Assembly (NCBI GenBank): GCA_002256005.1
Contig: NKIQ01000025.1
Location: 1-39,714, forward strand
DNA: 39,714 nucleotides
Source: Alphaproteobacteria bacterium PA4
Lineage (GTDB): Bacteria > Pseudomonadota > Alphaproteobacteria > Sphingomonadales > Sphingomonadaceae
Direction: 5' to 3'
Part shown: piece by piece, positions 8,523 through 16,667 of the stretch
How the letters are laid out: each line of letters opens with the position of its first letter
Position numbering within the stretch: the stretch's first letter is position 1
Notes under the pieces: model-generated
The model's input: only the letters and a program-made list of their open reading frames with translations
Database searches by the model: none
Told to the model about the DNA's origin: nothing
Position numbers and translations under genes: made by a program

Positions 8523-9101
8523 TCAGTCGTCGCCGAGCAGGGCCTCGGCTGCCGCCGCATCGCGCGCCGTCAGCACGCGCCGCGCCACGTCGAAATCATG
8601 GCCGGCGCGGGCCATGGCGGCAAGGTCGCGGCGCTGGCGGGCGGGGTCGTCACTGGTTTCGCGGGCGAACGGCCCCAGCCGGCGGCGGCGGGCAAAGGCG
8701 ATGGCGCTGGCATAGGGATTGGCCGGCAGGGCGTCCTCGGGCGCCAGCGCCGCCGCCACATCGTCGCGGCTGACACCGGCGGCGGCCAGCGCCCCCGCCA
8801 CCCGCCGCGTGCCCAGGCCGCGCGCGCCCATATCGCGCGCCTTCAGCGCCGCAAAGGCGCGATCATCGACATAGCCCAGCCCGGTGATGCGGGCGATCAG
8901 GCCGTCGATGTCGGGCGCCTCCGCCGGGGTCCACACCCGCTCGCCCAGCTTGCGCAGCAGGTAGCGGCGCAGCTTGGCCGCCGTCGTCGCGTAGCGGGCG
9001 GCATAGCCCAGCGCCAGTTCCTGCAATTGCGCGGCATCGATCGGGCGCGGCGCGCGCGCCCGCTCCCGCCGTTCCTCCCGCGCGTCCCTATCTTTCGGCA
9101 T
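8523..9101 (-). CDS. recX: RecX family recombination regulator
   Basis: Cytosolic protein of 192 aa that in characterised species binds RecA filaments and limits recombinase activity. The RecX fold is visible as successive three-helix repeats. The first contains LALGYAARYATTAAKLRRYLLRKL (about 30-53); the next has ITGLGYVDDRAFAALKARDMGARGLGTRRV (about 72-102), the strongest family signature; a last repeat ends near DFDVARRVL. The basic N-terminus (DREERRERAR-type) is usual in alphaproteobacteria. recA is not in the window. It is divergent from the sphingolipid cluster, with 122 bases between the starts. Confidence 0.9.
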   Translation of the reverse strand: MPKDRDAREERRERARAPRPIDAAQLQELALGYAARYATTAAKLRRYLLRKLGERVWTPAEAPDIDGLIARITGLGYVDDRAFAALKARDMGARGLGTRRVAGALAAAGVSRDDVAAALAPEDALPANPYASAIAFARRRRLGPFARETSDDPARQRRDLAAMARAGHDFDVARRVLTARDAAAAEALLGDD

Positions 9102-9223
9102 GCCTTGTTCCTGCCATGATCGGGCCGGATTTTAAACGCGTCGACCGTGCAAAAGCGACAGCCTGATCATGGATTCGCGCGCGCCGGGACCAAACCACCG
9201 GCGCGGGACAAGGGAGACAGGGC

Positions 9224-10969
9224 TTGGACAAGAGCCTGACGCAGCTGCCGACGCCGACCTTTGACGACCTGGCCTATCGCCGGGCGTCGTTCGGCACGCT
9301 GGGCGAGGCGCTCGATTACGCCGCGCTCGGCAAGAAGGGCATGAATTTCCACGATGCCCGTGCCGATCTGGTCCGCGCCTATCCCTATGCCGAGCTGGCC
9401 GCCGATGCGCGCGCCCAGGCGCTGCGCCTGATCGCCGATGGCGTGCAGCCGGGGGATCGCATTGCGCTGATCGCCGAAACCGGGGCCGGCTTTGCCGCCG
9501 CCTTCTTCGCCGCCATCTATGCCGGCGCGCTGCCAGTGCCGCTGCCGCTGCCGACCAGCTTTGGCGGGCGCGAGGCCTATGTCGACCAGATCGCCACCCA
9601 GCTGCGCAGCTGCGACCCCAAGCTGGTGTTGTCGCCGGAAGGCCTGTTTGCCATGGTGCAGCAATCGGCCGAGGGCCTGTGCGCCGCGCACGATTGGTCG
9701 GTGTATTTCGCGGACCGCGCGCCTGCCGCACAGCTGCCGCAGGCCCAGCCGACCGATATCGCCTATCTGCAATATTCGAGCGGCTCGACCCGCTTCCCCC
9801 ACGGTGTCGCTGTCACGCATGAGGCGCTGCTCGCCAATCTCGCCGGCCATGCCCATTGCATGGAGGCCGGCGATGGCGACCGTGTCGTCTCCTGGCTGCC
9901 CTGGTATCATGACATGGGTCTCGTCGGCTGCATGCTGGCACCGCTCGCCAACCAGATTTCGGTCGATTATCTCGCCACCGAAGATTTCGCCCGCCGCCCC
10001 TTGAGCTGGCTGACGCTGATCAGCCGCAACCCGGATGCGACGCTCAGCTATTCGCCGACCTTCGGTTATGACATCTGCGCCCGCCGCATCTCGGCCTCGA
10101 TCAACGTCGCGGAGCGTTTCGACCTGTCGCGCTGGCGCGTCGCCGGCAATGGCGCCGACATGATCCGCCCGGAAGTCATGCAGGCGTTCGTCGATGTGTT
10201 TGCCGCCGCCGGCTTCAAGGCCTCGGCCTTCCTGCCCAGCTATGGCCTCGCCGAAGCGACGCTCGCCGTCACCATCATGCCGCTGGGCGAAGGCATCGTC
10301 TCCGACCTCATCGACGAGCGCACGCTGTCGGGCGGCAGCAGCGCCCGGCCGGATCCGCGTCGCCCCACCCGCTATCGCGCCATCGTCAATTGCGGCAAGG
10401 CCGTTCCCGGTCTCACCATCGAAATCCGCGACGAAGCCGGCGCCGTGCTGCCCGACCGCACCATCGGCCGGGTCTATGTCCGCGGCCTTGGCGTCATGGC
10501 CGGCTATTTCCGTGATCCGGAGGCCACCGAAGCCGCGCTCAGCCCCGATGGCTGGCTCGACACCGGCGACATGGGCTATCTGTCCAAGGGCTCGATCTTC
10601 ATCGTGGGCCGCGCCAAGGACATGATCATCATCAACGGCAAGAATCACTGGCCGCAGGATATCGAATGGGCGATCGAGCAGTTGCCCGGTTTCAAGGCCG
10701 GCGACATCGCCGCCTTCGCCATCACCACGCCCTCGGGTGAGGAATCGCCGGCCGTGCTGGTGCAGTGCCGCACCTCCGACGTCGACGAACGCAACGCCCT
10801 GCGCGAGGCCATCCGCAACAAGGTGCGCGCCATCACCGGCATGACTTGTGTCGTCGAACTGGTGCCGCCGCGCACGCTGCCCAAGACGTCGAGCGGCAAG
10901 CTGAGCCGGTCGAAGGCGCGCAGCCAGTATCTGAGCGGCGAGATCCAGCCATTCGATGTGGCGGCGTGA
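9224..10969 (+). CDS. fatty acyl-AMP ligase of the sphingolipid cluster
   Basis: Adenylate-forming enzyme of 581 aa that activates a fatty acid as acyl-AMP, presumably for loading on the ACP encoded downstream. Core motifs are YLQYSSGSTRFPHGV (about residues 182-196), PWYHDMGLVGCML, SYGLAEATLAVT and GWLDTGDMGYL, with a C-terminal KTSSGKLSR lysine region. The FAAL/AasR type is inferred from the DMGL motif and context. The start is TTG 9224, seven bases after AGGGAG; the first in-frame ATG lies about 40 codons later, beyond conserved sequence. In Caulobacter an equivalent acyl synthetase lies beside serine palmitoyltransferase and is needed for ceramide synthesis. Confidence 0.9.
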   Translation: MDKSLTQLPTPTFDDLAYRRASFGTLGEALDYAALGKKGMNFHDARADLVRAYPYAELAADARAQALRLIADGVQPGDRIALIAETGAGFAAAFFAAIYAGALPVPLPLPTSFGGREAYVDQIATQLRSCDPKLVLSPEGLFAMVQQSAEGLCAAHDWSVYFADRAPAAQLPQAQPTDIAYLQYSSGSTRFPHGVAVTHEALLANLAGHAHCMEAGDGDRVVSWLPWYHDMGLVGCMLAPLANQISVDYLATEDFARRPLSWLTLISRNPDATLSYSPTFGYDICARRISASINVAERFDLSRWRVAGNGADMIRPEVMQAFVDVFAAAGFKASAFLPSYGLAEATLAVTIMPLGEGIVSDLIDERTLSGGSSARPDPRRPTRYRAIVNCGKAVPGLTIEIRDEAGAVLPDRTIGRVYVRGLGVMAGYFRDPEATEAALSPDGWLDTGDMGYLSKGSIFIVGRAKDMIIINGKNHWPQDIEWAIEQLPGFKAGDIAAFAITTPSGEESPAVLVQCRTSDVDERNALREAIRNKVRAITGMTCVVELVPPRTLPKTSSGKLSRSKARSQYLSGEIQPFDVAA

Positions 10970-10974
10970 TCGCT

Positions 10975-11126
10975 TCTCCCCTCCTTTTCAACGGAGGGGT
11001 CGGGGGTGGGTGCCTCTGTTGAAACAGTCACCAATGCTGGGCGCAAAGCGAAGTCCTCCCGACCGACCCACCCCCAGCCCCTCCGTTGACGCGAAAGCGT
11101 CGCCTCCGGCTGAAAGGGAGGGGAGC
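10975..11126. repeat. family-A palindromic repeat pair (BIME-like)
   Basis: Two inverted copies of a family-A element. 10975-11010 reads TCTCCCCTCC...GGAGGGG...GGGGGTGGG. 11067-11126 begins CCCACCCCCAGCCCCTCC and ends AGGGAGGGGAG. They share the outer frame of the 36-bp repeats at 33497 and 33911 but have different stem-loop interiors. The distal end supplies the GGGGAG ribosome-binding site of the next gene, six bases before its ATG. Confidence 0.75.
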
Positions 11127-11131
11127 AGGTT

Positions 11132-12007
11132 ATGACTCTCGCCATCACCGGCGCCACCGGCTTCGTCGGCCAGCGCGTGCTGGCGCTTGCCGGCGCTCCC
11201 ATCCGCGCTCTCGCCCGCCGCGACCAGCCCGAAATCCCCGGCGTCACCTGGATACGCGGTGATCTTGCCGACACGACCGCGCTGGCGCGCCTGTGCGATG
11301 GCGCCAGCGCCGTCATTCACATCGCCGGCATCGTCAGCGCGCCCGATCGCGCCGCCTTCGACGCCGGCAATGTCGCCGGCGCCGCCGCTGTGCTCGATGC
11401 CGCCCGCAGCGCCGGCGTCCGCCGCTTCGTCCATGTCTCCAGCCTGTCGGCGCGCGAGCCGCAGCTGTCGATGTACGGCGCCTCCAAGGCGGCGGCCGAA
11501 GCCCTGGTCAGCGCCAGTGACTGTGATTGGGTGATCGTGCGGCCGCCCGGCGTCTATGGCCCCGCGGATGCCGAAATGCTCGACATCTACAAGCTGGCGA
11601 CGCGGCGGCTGTACATCGCGCCGCCGGGGCGCATTTCGCTGATCCATGTCGATGATCTCGCCCGGGCGCTGCTGGCGCTGGCTGGGGGCGGGCCGTCGCT
11701 GACCTCCCTCGAAATCGACGATGGCGCGCCCGCCGGCCATTCCCACCCTGATTTCGCCCGCGCCATCGGCACCGGGCTCGGCAGGCGCGTGCAGGTCATC
11801 CCGCTGCCGCTGCCGATGCTGCACCTCGCCGCCCGGATCGGCCTGTCGGCCAAGCTCACCCCCGATCGCGCCGCCTATATCGCCCATCCCGATTGGGTGG
11901 CGCGCGGCGGCAATGCGGCGCTGGCCGGGCTGTGGGCGCCCGAGATCGACCTGGCCCGCGGCGTGGCCGACACCATCGCCGGCTATCGGGCGCGCGGCTG
12001 GCTGTAA
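11132..12007 (+). CDS. NAD(P)-dependent epimerase/dehydratase-type SDR (CerR-like) of the sphingolipid cluster
   Basis: Extended short-chain dehydrogenase of 291 aa. The nucleotide-binding site is GATGFVGQRV at residues about 6-15, the catalytic Tyr-Lys pair is in YGASKA (about 114-119), and VIHIAGIV plus VHVSSLS are conserved strands. In Caulobacter an NAD-dependent epimerase/dehydratase (CerR) next to serine palmitoyltransferase acts as the reductase of bacterial ceramide synthesis; position and fold suggest the same job here, reducing a 3-keto intermediate. The start ATG at 11132 follows GGGGAG provided by the upstream repeat. It lies between the acyl-AMP ligase and the ACP gene on one strand. 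Confidence 0.85.
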   Translation: MTLAITGATGFVGQRVLALAGAPIRALARRDQPEIPGVTWIRGDLADTTALARLCDGASAVIHIAGIVSAPDRAAFDAGNVAGAAAVLDAARSAGVRRFVHVSSLSAREPQLSMYGASKAAAEALVSASDCDWVIVRPPGVYGPADAEMLDIYKLATRRLYIAPPGRISLIHVDDLARALLALAGGGPSLTSLEIDDGAPAGHSHPDFARAIGTGLGRRVQVIPLPLPMLHLAARIGLSAKLTPDRAAYIAHPDWVARGGNAALAGLWAPEIDLARGVADTIAGYRARGWL

Positions 12008-12008
12008 C

Positions 12009-12044
12009 CCCACCCCCGGCCCCGCCCGCAAGCGGGAGGGGAGA
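12009..12044. repeat. family-A palindromic repeat, single copy
   Basis: 36-base element with one T-to-G change relative to the two identical copies at 33497-33532 and 33911-33946. The core is CCCGCAAGCGGGAGGGGAGA. It follows the SDR stop codon directly and lies 62 bases before the ACP start, so it is transcribed within the sphingolipid cluster. Confidence 0.85.
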
Positions 12045-12106
12045 AGGTTCGGCCCAGCTTTGGCCATTTTGTGCTGGCAAAGGCATTGCTTGGATAAGGA
12101 GTCACC

Positions 12107-12352
12107 ATGACCGACCGCGCGCAGGTTTACGCCCGCATCATCGAACTGATCGAACCGCTGAACCCCAAGAAGGTGGCGCTGGGCGAGAACACCAGCTTTG
12201 CCGGCGACCTGGAAATGGATTCGCTGACGGTGATGGATCTGGTCGCATCGATGGAAGACGAATGGGATATCGTCATGCCGCTCAACATGTTGCCCGATCT
12301 GGAAACCATCGGCCAGGTCGCCGATGCCGTGACGAAGCTGGTCAAGAAATGA
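12107..12352 (+). CDS. acyl carrier protein dedicated to sphingolipid synthesis
   Basis: Acyl carrier protein of 81 aa. The phosphopantetheine attachment serine is S39 in EMDSLTVMDLV. The sequence is acidic around helix 2, as in other ACPs. It overlaps serine palmitoyltransferase by ATGA and is therefore coupled to it, which argues that it delivers acyl groups to that enzyme or to ceramide synthase rather than serving general fatty acid synthesis; the Caulobacter cluster has an equivalent ACP (AcpR). A good AAGGAG lies ahead of the ATG. Confidence 0.93.
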   Translation: MTDRAQVYARIIELIEPLNPKKVALGENTSFAGDLEMDSLTVMDLVASMEDEWDIVMPLNMLPDLETIGQVADAVTKLVKK

Positions 12353-13557
12353 GCGATCTGTTTTCCAAATTTGACGCGCTGATCAACGAGCGCGCCGGCC
12401 TGCTCGACCTGGGCGTGCGCGACCCGTTCAGCATCGTCATGCAGCAGGTGAAATCGCCGACCGAAGCGGTGATCGATGGCCGCGACACCATCCTGCTCGG
12501 CACCTACAATTACATGGGGATGACCTTCGACCCCGATGTCATCGCCGCCGGCAAGTCCGCGCTCGACGAATTCGGCGCCGGCACCACCGGCAGCCGCGTG
12601 CTGAACGGCACCTATCAGGGCCACAAGGAATGCGAGGACGCGCTGAAGGACTTCTATGGCATGGACCATGCCATGGTGTTCTCCACCGGCTATCAGGCCA
12701 ATCTCGGCATGGTGTCGACGCTGGCCGGCAAGGGCGATTTCATCATCCTCGATGCCGACAGCCATGCGTCCATCTATGACGGCTGCTACCTCGGCAATGC
12801 CGACATCGTCCGCTTCAAGCACAACAGCGCCGAAGACCTGGAAAAGCGCCTGCGCCGCCTGCCGCCGGAAGCCGGCAAGCTGGTGATTCTGGAGGGCGTC
12901 TATTCGATGCTCGGCGATATCGCGCCACTGAAGGAACTCGTCGCCATCGCCAAGGCACATGGCGCGATGGTGCTGGTCGATGAAGCGCATGGCATGGGTT
13001 TCTTCGGCGAACATGGCCGCGGCGTCTATGAAGCCGCCGGGGTCGCCGACGATGTCGATTTCGTTGTCGGCACCTTCTCGAAATCGGTCGGCACGGTCGG
13101 TGGCTTCTGCGTCTCCAACCACCCCAAGTTCGAGATCCTGCGCCTCGTCTGCCGCCCCTATACCTTCACCGCCTCACTGCCGCCGGCCGTCGTCGCCTGC
13201 GCCGCAACCTCCATCCGCAAGCTGATGCACGCCGCCCCCAAGCGCGAACGGCTGTGGGACATGACGCGGAAGCTGCACGGCGGCCTGAAGGCGCGCGGCT
13301 TCCGCCTCGCCACCGAAACCCCCGAAAGCGCCATCGTCTCGGTGCTGATGCCCGACCAGGAAACCACGGTGCGCATGTGGCAGGCGATGCTCGAACTCGG
13401 CGTCTATGTGAACATGTCGCGCCCGCCCGCGACCCCGGCCGGCGTGTTCCTGCTGCGCTGCTCGCTCTGCGCCGAACATTCGGCCGCGCAGCTCGACACG
13501 GTGCTCGAACGCTTCGAGATGGCCGCGGCGGCGGTGGGGCTGTTCGCGCCGGCGTGA
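12349..13557 (+). CDS. spt: serine palmitoyltransferase
   Basis: PLP-dependent alpha-oxoamine synthase of 402 aa that condenses serine with an acyl thioester to 3-ketosphinganine, the committed step of sphingolipid synthesis. PLP contacts visible are H139 in DADSHASIYDG, D211 and H214 in VDEAHGMG, and the Schiff-base lysine K245 in GTFSKSVGTVGG. The short soluble bacterial form lacks a membrane anchor. ATG 12349 overlaps the ACP stop. The same frame is open far upstream, but that extension is antisense-like read-through of the SDR and ACP genes and is not coding. A bacterial ceramide synthase gene is not in the window. A family-B repeat pair follows the stop codon. Confidence 0.93.
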   Translation: MSDLFSKFDALINERAGLLDLGVRDPFSIVMQQVKSPTEAVIDGRDTILLGTYNYMGMTFDPDVIAAGKSALDEFGAGTTGSRVLNGTYQGHKECEDALKDFYGMDHAMVFSTGYQANLGMVSTLAGKGDFIILDADSHASIYDGCYLGNADIVRFKHNSAEDLEKRLRRLPPEAGKLVILEGVYSMLGDIAPLKELVAIAKAHGAMVLVDEAHGMGFFGEHGRGVYEAAGVADDVDFVVGTFSKSVGTVGGFCVSNHPKFEILRLVCRPYTFTASLPPAVVACAATSIRKLMHAAPKRERLWDMTRKLHGGLKARGFRLATETPESAIVSVLMPDQETTVRMWQAMLELGVYVNMSRPPATPAGVFLLRCSLCAEHSAAQLDTVLERFEMAAAAVGLFAPA

Positions 13558-13592
13558 TCGGCGCTGTGCCGACAACGGTCTTCCAGGAAATA

Positions 13593-13715
13593 GCCTCCGG
13601 CGGCTGGGGCCGTAGGCCCCAGACCCCACCATCCTTTTCGCAGGATCGCCCTCTGAGGCGACAGGACCGCACCAACAATTGGGGTCTGGGGCCTAAGGCC
13701 CCAGCCGCCGGAGGC
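13593..13715. repeat. family-B inverted repeat pair between convergent genes
   Basis: Two 35-base copies in opposite orientation (13593-13627 and 13681-13715) agree at 34 of 35 positions and are separated by 53 bases. Each starts GCCTCCGGCGGCTGGGGCC and is itself a palindrome around GGGGCC..GGCCCC. The pair fills the gap between spt and the convergent phosphotransferase gene and could end both transcripts. A related pair lies at 29540-29663. Confidence 0.85.
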
Positions 13716-13720
13716 CCCCT

Positions 13721-14809
13721 TTACGACAGCCAGTAATCGAAGCTCCGATGCTCCGCCGCCTGTTCGCAGGCGCCGCGCGTCATGCGCAGGAACAGCGCGT
13801 CGGCGCGGGGCGTGCGTTCGACGGACAGGGCGGAGAAGACGCCCATCAGGATGCCGTGCAGGGTGAAGCGGCGATAGTCGCGCCAGCAGGCATCCCAGTC
13901 GTAATCGCGGACGCCGCGGGCCAGCAGGTCGGCGTGATAGAGGCGGACGAGATCACTTTCATGGGCGCGGCGCTCGGCCGGGCTGATGCCGGCGGAGAGG
14001 AAATAGGCGACATCGGTGAGGCCGGGCCCGGCGGTGACCGTTTGCCAGTCGAGCGTCGCCATCGGCCGGGCGCCGCCGTTTACGTCGAACATCATGTTGT
14101 CGAGCCGGAAATCGGCGTGCTGCACGGTGATCGGTGCGTCGACAGGGCCGCGCATGGCGATGAGGGCGGCGGGCAGGCGCTCGATCATTGCCAGCCATTC
14201 GGGCTCGATCACGCCGGCAAAGCGTTCGCGGTATAGCGCGATGATCGCTGGCAGCATGGCATCGACCATGCCGGACAGTGCCGCCGGGCGCAGCGCCAGC
14301 CAGTCGAGCTGCGGCAGCGCCGGGTCGCCCCAGCGCGGCGCATGGAGCGCGGCGGCTTCGCGCAGCGTGGTGGCGGCATCTTCGAGGCTGCAGCCGGCGA
14401 GCTGGTCGCCCTGCCGCGCCGGCGCCAGATCGGCGAGGATCAGTGTGAAATCGTCATTGGCCGGATCGTGCAGGCTGGCGTGGCAGACGGGGGTGTGGAT
14501 GCCGACGGTCGCCGCCAGGGTGCGATAGAATTGGGTTTCGCGCAGATAGAGCAGATGGTCACTGCCGGATTTGCGGCTGACCGGATCGGCGGCCGGGAAT
14601 TTGCCGATGACACTGGCGGGAGCGCCGGGTTCGGGTGCCGTATAGGTGAGGGCGAAGCGCCAGCTGTCGGCGACCAGGCCGTTGCCGACCGGGCTGGCGG
14701 TGACGCCCGTCACCCGGCCTTCATGGAGCGCGCCAGACTGGCGCAGCATCGCGGTCAGCCAGTCGGCGTCGACATGCGCGGCCTCGGTCACGATCGGCAG
14801 TTCGGTCAT
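13721..14809 (-). CDS. APH-fold phosphotransferase
   Basis: Protein-kinase-like phosphotransferase of 362 aa. The catalytic loop is QHADFRLDNMM (HxDxxxxN type), followed by the metal-binding LDWQTV. The N-lobe lysine is in SVIGKFPAADP. Such proteins are often called aminoglycoside phosphotransferases, but most phosphorylate metabolites; members near lipid genes include 4-hydroxyacyl-CoA kinases. No acyl-CoA dehydrogenase is adjacent here, so the substrate is open. The ATG at 14809 has GGGGAGA upstream. The in-frame extension to 14857 lacks support. The 3' end abuts the family-B repeat. Confidence 0.85.
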   Translation of the reverse strand: MTELPIVTEAAHVDADWLTAMLRQSGALHEGRVTGVTASPVGNGLVADSWRFALTYTAPEPGAPASVIGKFPAADPVSRKSGSDHLLYLRETQFYRTLAATVGIHTPVCHASLHDPANDDFTLILADLAPARQGDQLAGCSLEDAATTLREAAALHAPRWGDPALPQLDWLALRPAALSGMVDAMLPAIIALYRERFAGVIEPEWLAMIERLPAALIAMRGPVDAPITVQHADFRLDNMMFDVNGGARPMATLDWQTVTAGPGLTDVAYFLSAGISPAERRAHESDLVRLYHADLLARGVRDYDWDACWRDYRRFTLHGILMGVFSALSVERTPRADALFLRMTRGACEQAAEHRSFDYWLS

Positions 14810-14869
14810 TCCTGTCTCCCCGCCGGCGAGTCTGCGCGCGCGGCGTCCGCGTCGCAACTGGCGGGAGCG

Positions 14870-16093
14870 TCAGCTGACCATGCCCTGCGGGGCAAAGCGG
14901 TCATCCTGCCATTCGCCACTGGCCAGCACGTCAGCCAATGCCTGCACCGCATCCCACACATCAACAAAACGGGTGTAGAGCGCCGGAAAGCCGAAGCGCA
15001 TGCGATCGGGTGGGCGGAAATCGCCGATCACCCCGCGGGCGATCAGCGCCGCCATGACCCGCCGGCCGGCGGGGTGGTGGACGATGATCTGCGCGCCATG
15101 GCGACCGACCGGTGTTTCGACGCGCACGCCGGGGCAATGCGCCGCGACCAGCGCCGCAAAGGCTCGGGCCAGCGCTGCCGACTTGGCTTCGCCCAGGCGC
15201 ATGTCGATGCCGTCGAATGTTGCCACGCCCGTCGCCAGCGCCGCCATCGCGAGGATCGGCGGCGTGCCGGTGAGCAGGCGGCGCACGCCCGGCGCCGGTG
15301 CATGGTGCTGCGCGAAGTCGAAGGGCGCGGCATGACCCATCCAGCCGGGCAGCACCACCGGCAGCGCGGCGTGGTGGCGGGCCGCCGTATAGGCAAAGGC
15401 CGGAGCGCCCGGCCCGCCATTTAGATATTTATAGCCGCAGCCCACCGCGAAATCGGCGCCGTCCGTATCCAGCGCCAGCGCCAGGGCGCCGGCGCTGTGC
15501 GACAGATCCCAGAGCGTCAGTGCGCCGGCGGCATGGGCGGCGGCATTCAGCGCCGCCATGTCGTGCACGGCGCCGGTGGCATAATGCGCGTGCGTCAGCG
15601 CCAGCAGTGCCACATCCGATCCCAGCGCCGCTGGCAGCTCTGCGCGCGCCGCCAGCCGCAGCTCGGCACCGGCGAGATCGGCAAGGCCTTGCAGCATATA
15701 GGCATCGGTCGGGAAATCCGCCGCTTCGGCCACAATGACCCGCCGGCCGGGCCGCAGTTGCAGCGCCGCGCCGGCGAGCTTGAAAAGGTTGATCGACACC
15801 GAATCACAGGCCACCACGCTGTCGGGCGCCGCGCCCAGCAGCGGCGCGATGGCGGCGCCGATGCGCAGCGGCAGGTCGATCCAGCCGGCATCGTTCCAGC
15901 TGCGGATCAGGCCTTGGCCCCATTGCTGTGTCACGACTTCGGCGATGTGCGCCGGCGTCGCCACCGGCAGCGGCCCCAGCGAATTGCCATCGAGATAGAT
16001 GAGGCCATCGGGCAGCGCGAAACGCGACCGTGCAAAGGCCAGTGCATCGGCGGCGTCCAGCGCCGCGCAGTCGGCGCGGGTCGGCGGGCTCAC
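14870..16093 (-). CDS. kynU: kynureninase
   Basis: PLP enzyme of 407 aa that cleaves kynurenine to anthranilate and alanine in tryptophan catabolism. Family motifs are YLDGNSLGPLP (residues 33-43), the PLP aspartate and histidine D196/H199 in WDLSHSAG, and the Schiff-base lysine K222 in GCGYKYLNGGPGAP. FRPPDRMRFGFPALYTRF near the C-terminus is also typical. GTG 16093 overlaps the TGA of the PsiE-like gene (GTGA). Tryptophan dioxygenase and formamidase genes are not in the window, so the pathway is either split or used for anthranilate supply. Confidence 0.92.
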   Translation of the reverse strand: MSPPTRADCAALDAADALAFARSRFALPDGLIYLDGNSLGPLPVATPAHIAEVVTQQWGQGLIRSWNDAGWIDLPLRIGAAIAPLLGAAPDSVVACDSVSINLFKLAGAALQLRPGRRVIVAEAADFPTDAYMLQGLADLAGAELRLAARAELPAALGSDVALLALTHAHYATGAVHDMAALNAAAHAAGALTLWDLSHSAGALALALDTDGADFAVGCGYKYLNGGPGAPAFAYTAARHHAALPVVLPGWMGHAAPFDFAQHHAPAPGVRRLLTGTPPILAMAALATGVATFDGIDMRLGEAKSAALARAFAALVAAHCPGVRVETPVGRHGAQIIVHHPAGRRVMAALIARGVIGDFRPPDRMRFGFPALYTRFVDVWDAVQALADVLASGEWQDDRFAPQGMVS

Positions 16094-16503
16094 GACCGGC
16101 TGGTGCGGGCGATGATGACGGCGGCGATCGCCAGCAGCAGGATGGCGCTGGCCTCGAACACGATATTCTCCGGCGCCATGGCCTTGCCCTGCAACACGAT
16201 CAGCCGGGCCAGCGCAGTGATGGCGATGAAGATCGGATAGACGAACGGCGATTCCTTGCCGCCATAGAACACCGCAATCATGCCGATGACCTCGGCATAG
16301 AGGAACATCAGCAGGATATCGGACAGGTTGGCGGCACCGGCCAGGATGACGCGATTGACCTCGATGGCCGCGGCCCCCAGCGTCATCACCGCGATGGTGA
16401 TGAGCAGGATGCGCTCGACGAGGCGGAAGCCGGTCAGCGCGATGGCGCGCTCCTGCGGGCCGACGCCATGGTCGCTATGATCGTCGGGGGGCGGCATGCT
16501 CAT
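16090..16503 (-). CDS. PsiE-like (phosphate-starvation-inducible) membrane protein
   Basis: Small inner-membrane protein of 137 aa from ATG 16503, with four predicted helices at about residues 25-50, 58-80, 82-102 and 110-132. The ALTGFRLVERILLITIAV and ANLSDILLMFLYAEVIGMIAVFY stretches match the PsiE family. Function is unknown; E. coli PsiE is induced on phosphate starvation. A second ATG two codons later (16497) is equally possible, since neither has a clear ribosome-binding site. The gene is coupled to kynU by a GTGA overlap. It is divergent from trcR. Confidence 0.8.
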   Translation of the reverse strand: MSMPPPDDHSDHGVGPQERAIALTGFRLVERILLITIAVMTLGAAAIEVNRVILAGAANLSDILLMFLYAEVIGMIAVFYGGKESPFVYPIFIAITALARLIVLQGKAMAPENIVFEASAILLLAIAAVIIARTSRS

Positions 16504-16558
16504 GACGCCAGCATAGCAGCGTCGGCGGGGCTGGCGACAGGGGGGATTGCCACGGCGC

Positions 16559-16587
16559 TTGAAGTTGTGTCGCGGGCGCTCTACACT
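16559..16587 (+). promoter_or_regulatory. sigma-70 promoter of trcR
   Basis: TTGAAG (16559-16564), 17-base spacer, TACACT (16582-16587). Both boxes are close to consensus and spacing is ideal. It places the start point near 16594, immediately before the hairpin at 16597. Confidence 0.6.
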
Positions 16588-16596
16588 TGGCTCAGC

Positions 16597-16623
16597 ACAG
16601 CCGCTCCGAAAAGGGGCGGCTGT
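16597..16623 (+). promoter_or_regulatory. leader hairpin in the trcR 5' untranslated region
   Basis: An 11-pair stem (ACAGCCGCTCC with GGGGCGGCTGT, one G-U pair) closes a GAAAA loop and is followed by TTTCCATTTTC. It begins at about the first transcribed base and ends 44 bases before the trcR ATG. It may be a 5' stabilising stem or an attenuator; the T-run is weak for a terminator. Confidence 0.6.
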
Positions 16624-16667
16624 TTCCATTTTCGCCCGTCGCTCGGGCCTGATGCAAAGGTTTTGTC

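Noticed and set aside
12069-12098. Internal promoter ahead of the ACP gene (TTGTGC-N18-GATAAG)
   Set aside because: The -10 would overlap the ribosome-binding site and leave almost no leader; read-through from the upstream genes is simpler.
11893-12348. In-frame open reading upstream of serine palmitoyltransferase that would make a 554-residue protein
   Set aside because: It runs through the SDR end, a family-A repeat and the whole ACP gene in another frame. The conserved family start is at 12349 with an ATGA overlap.
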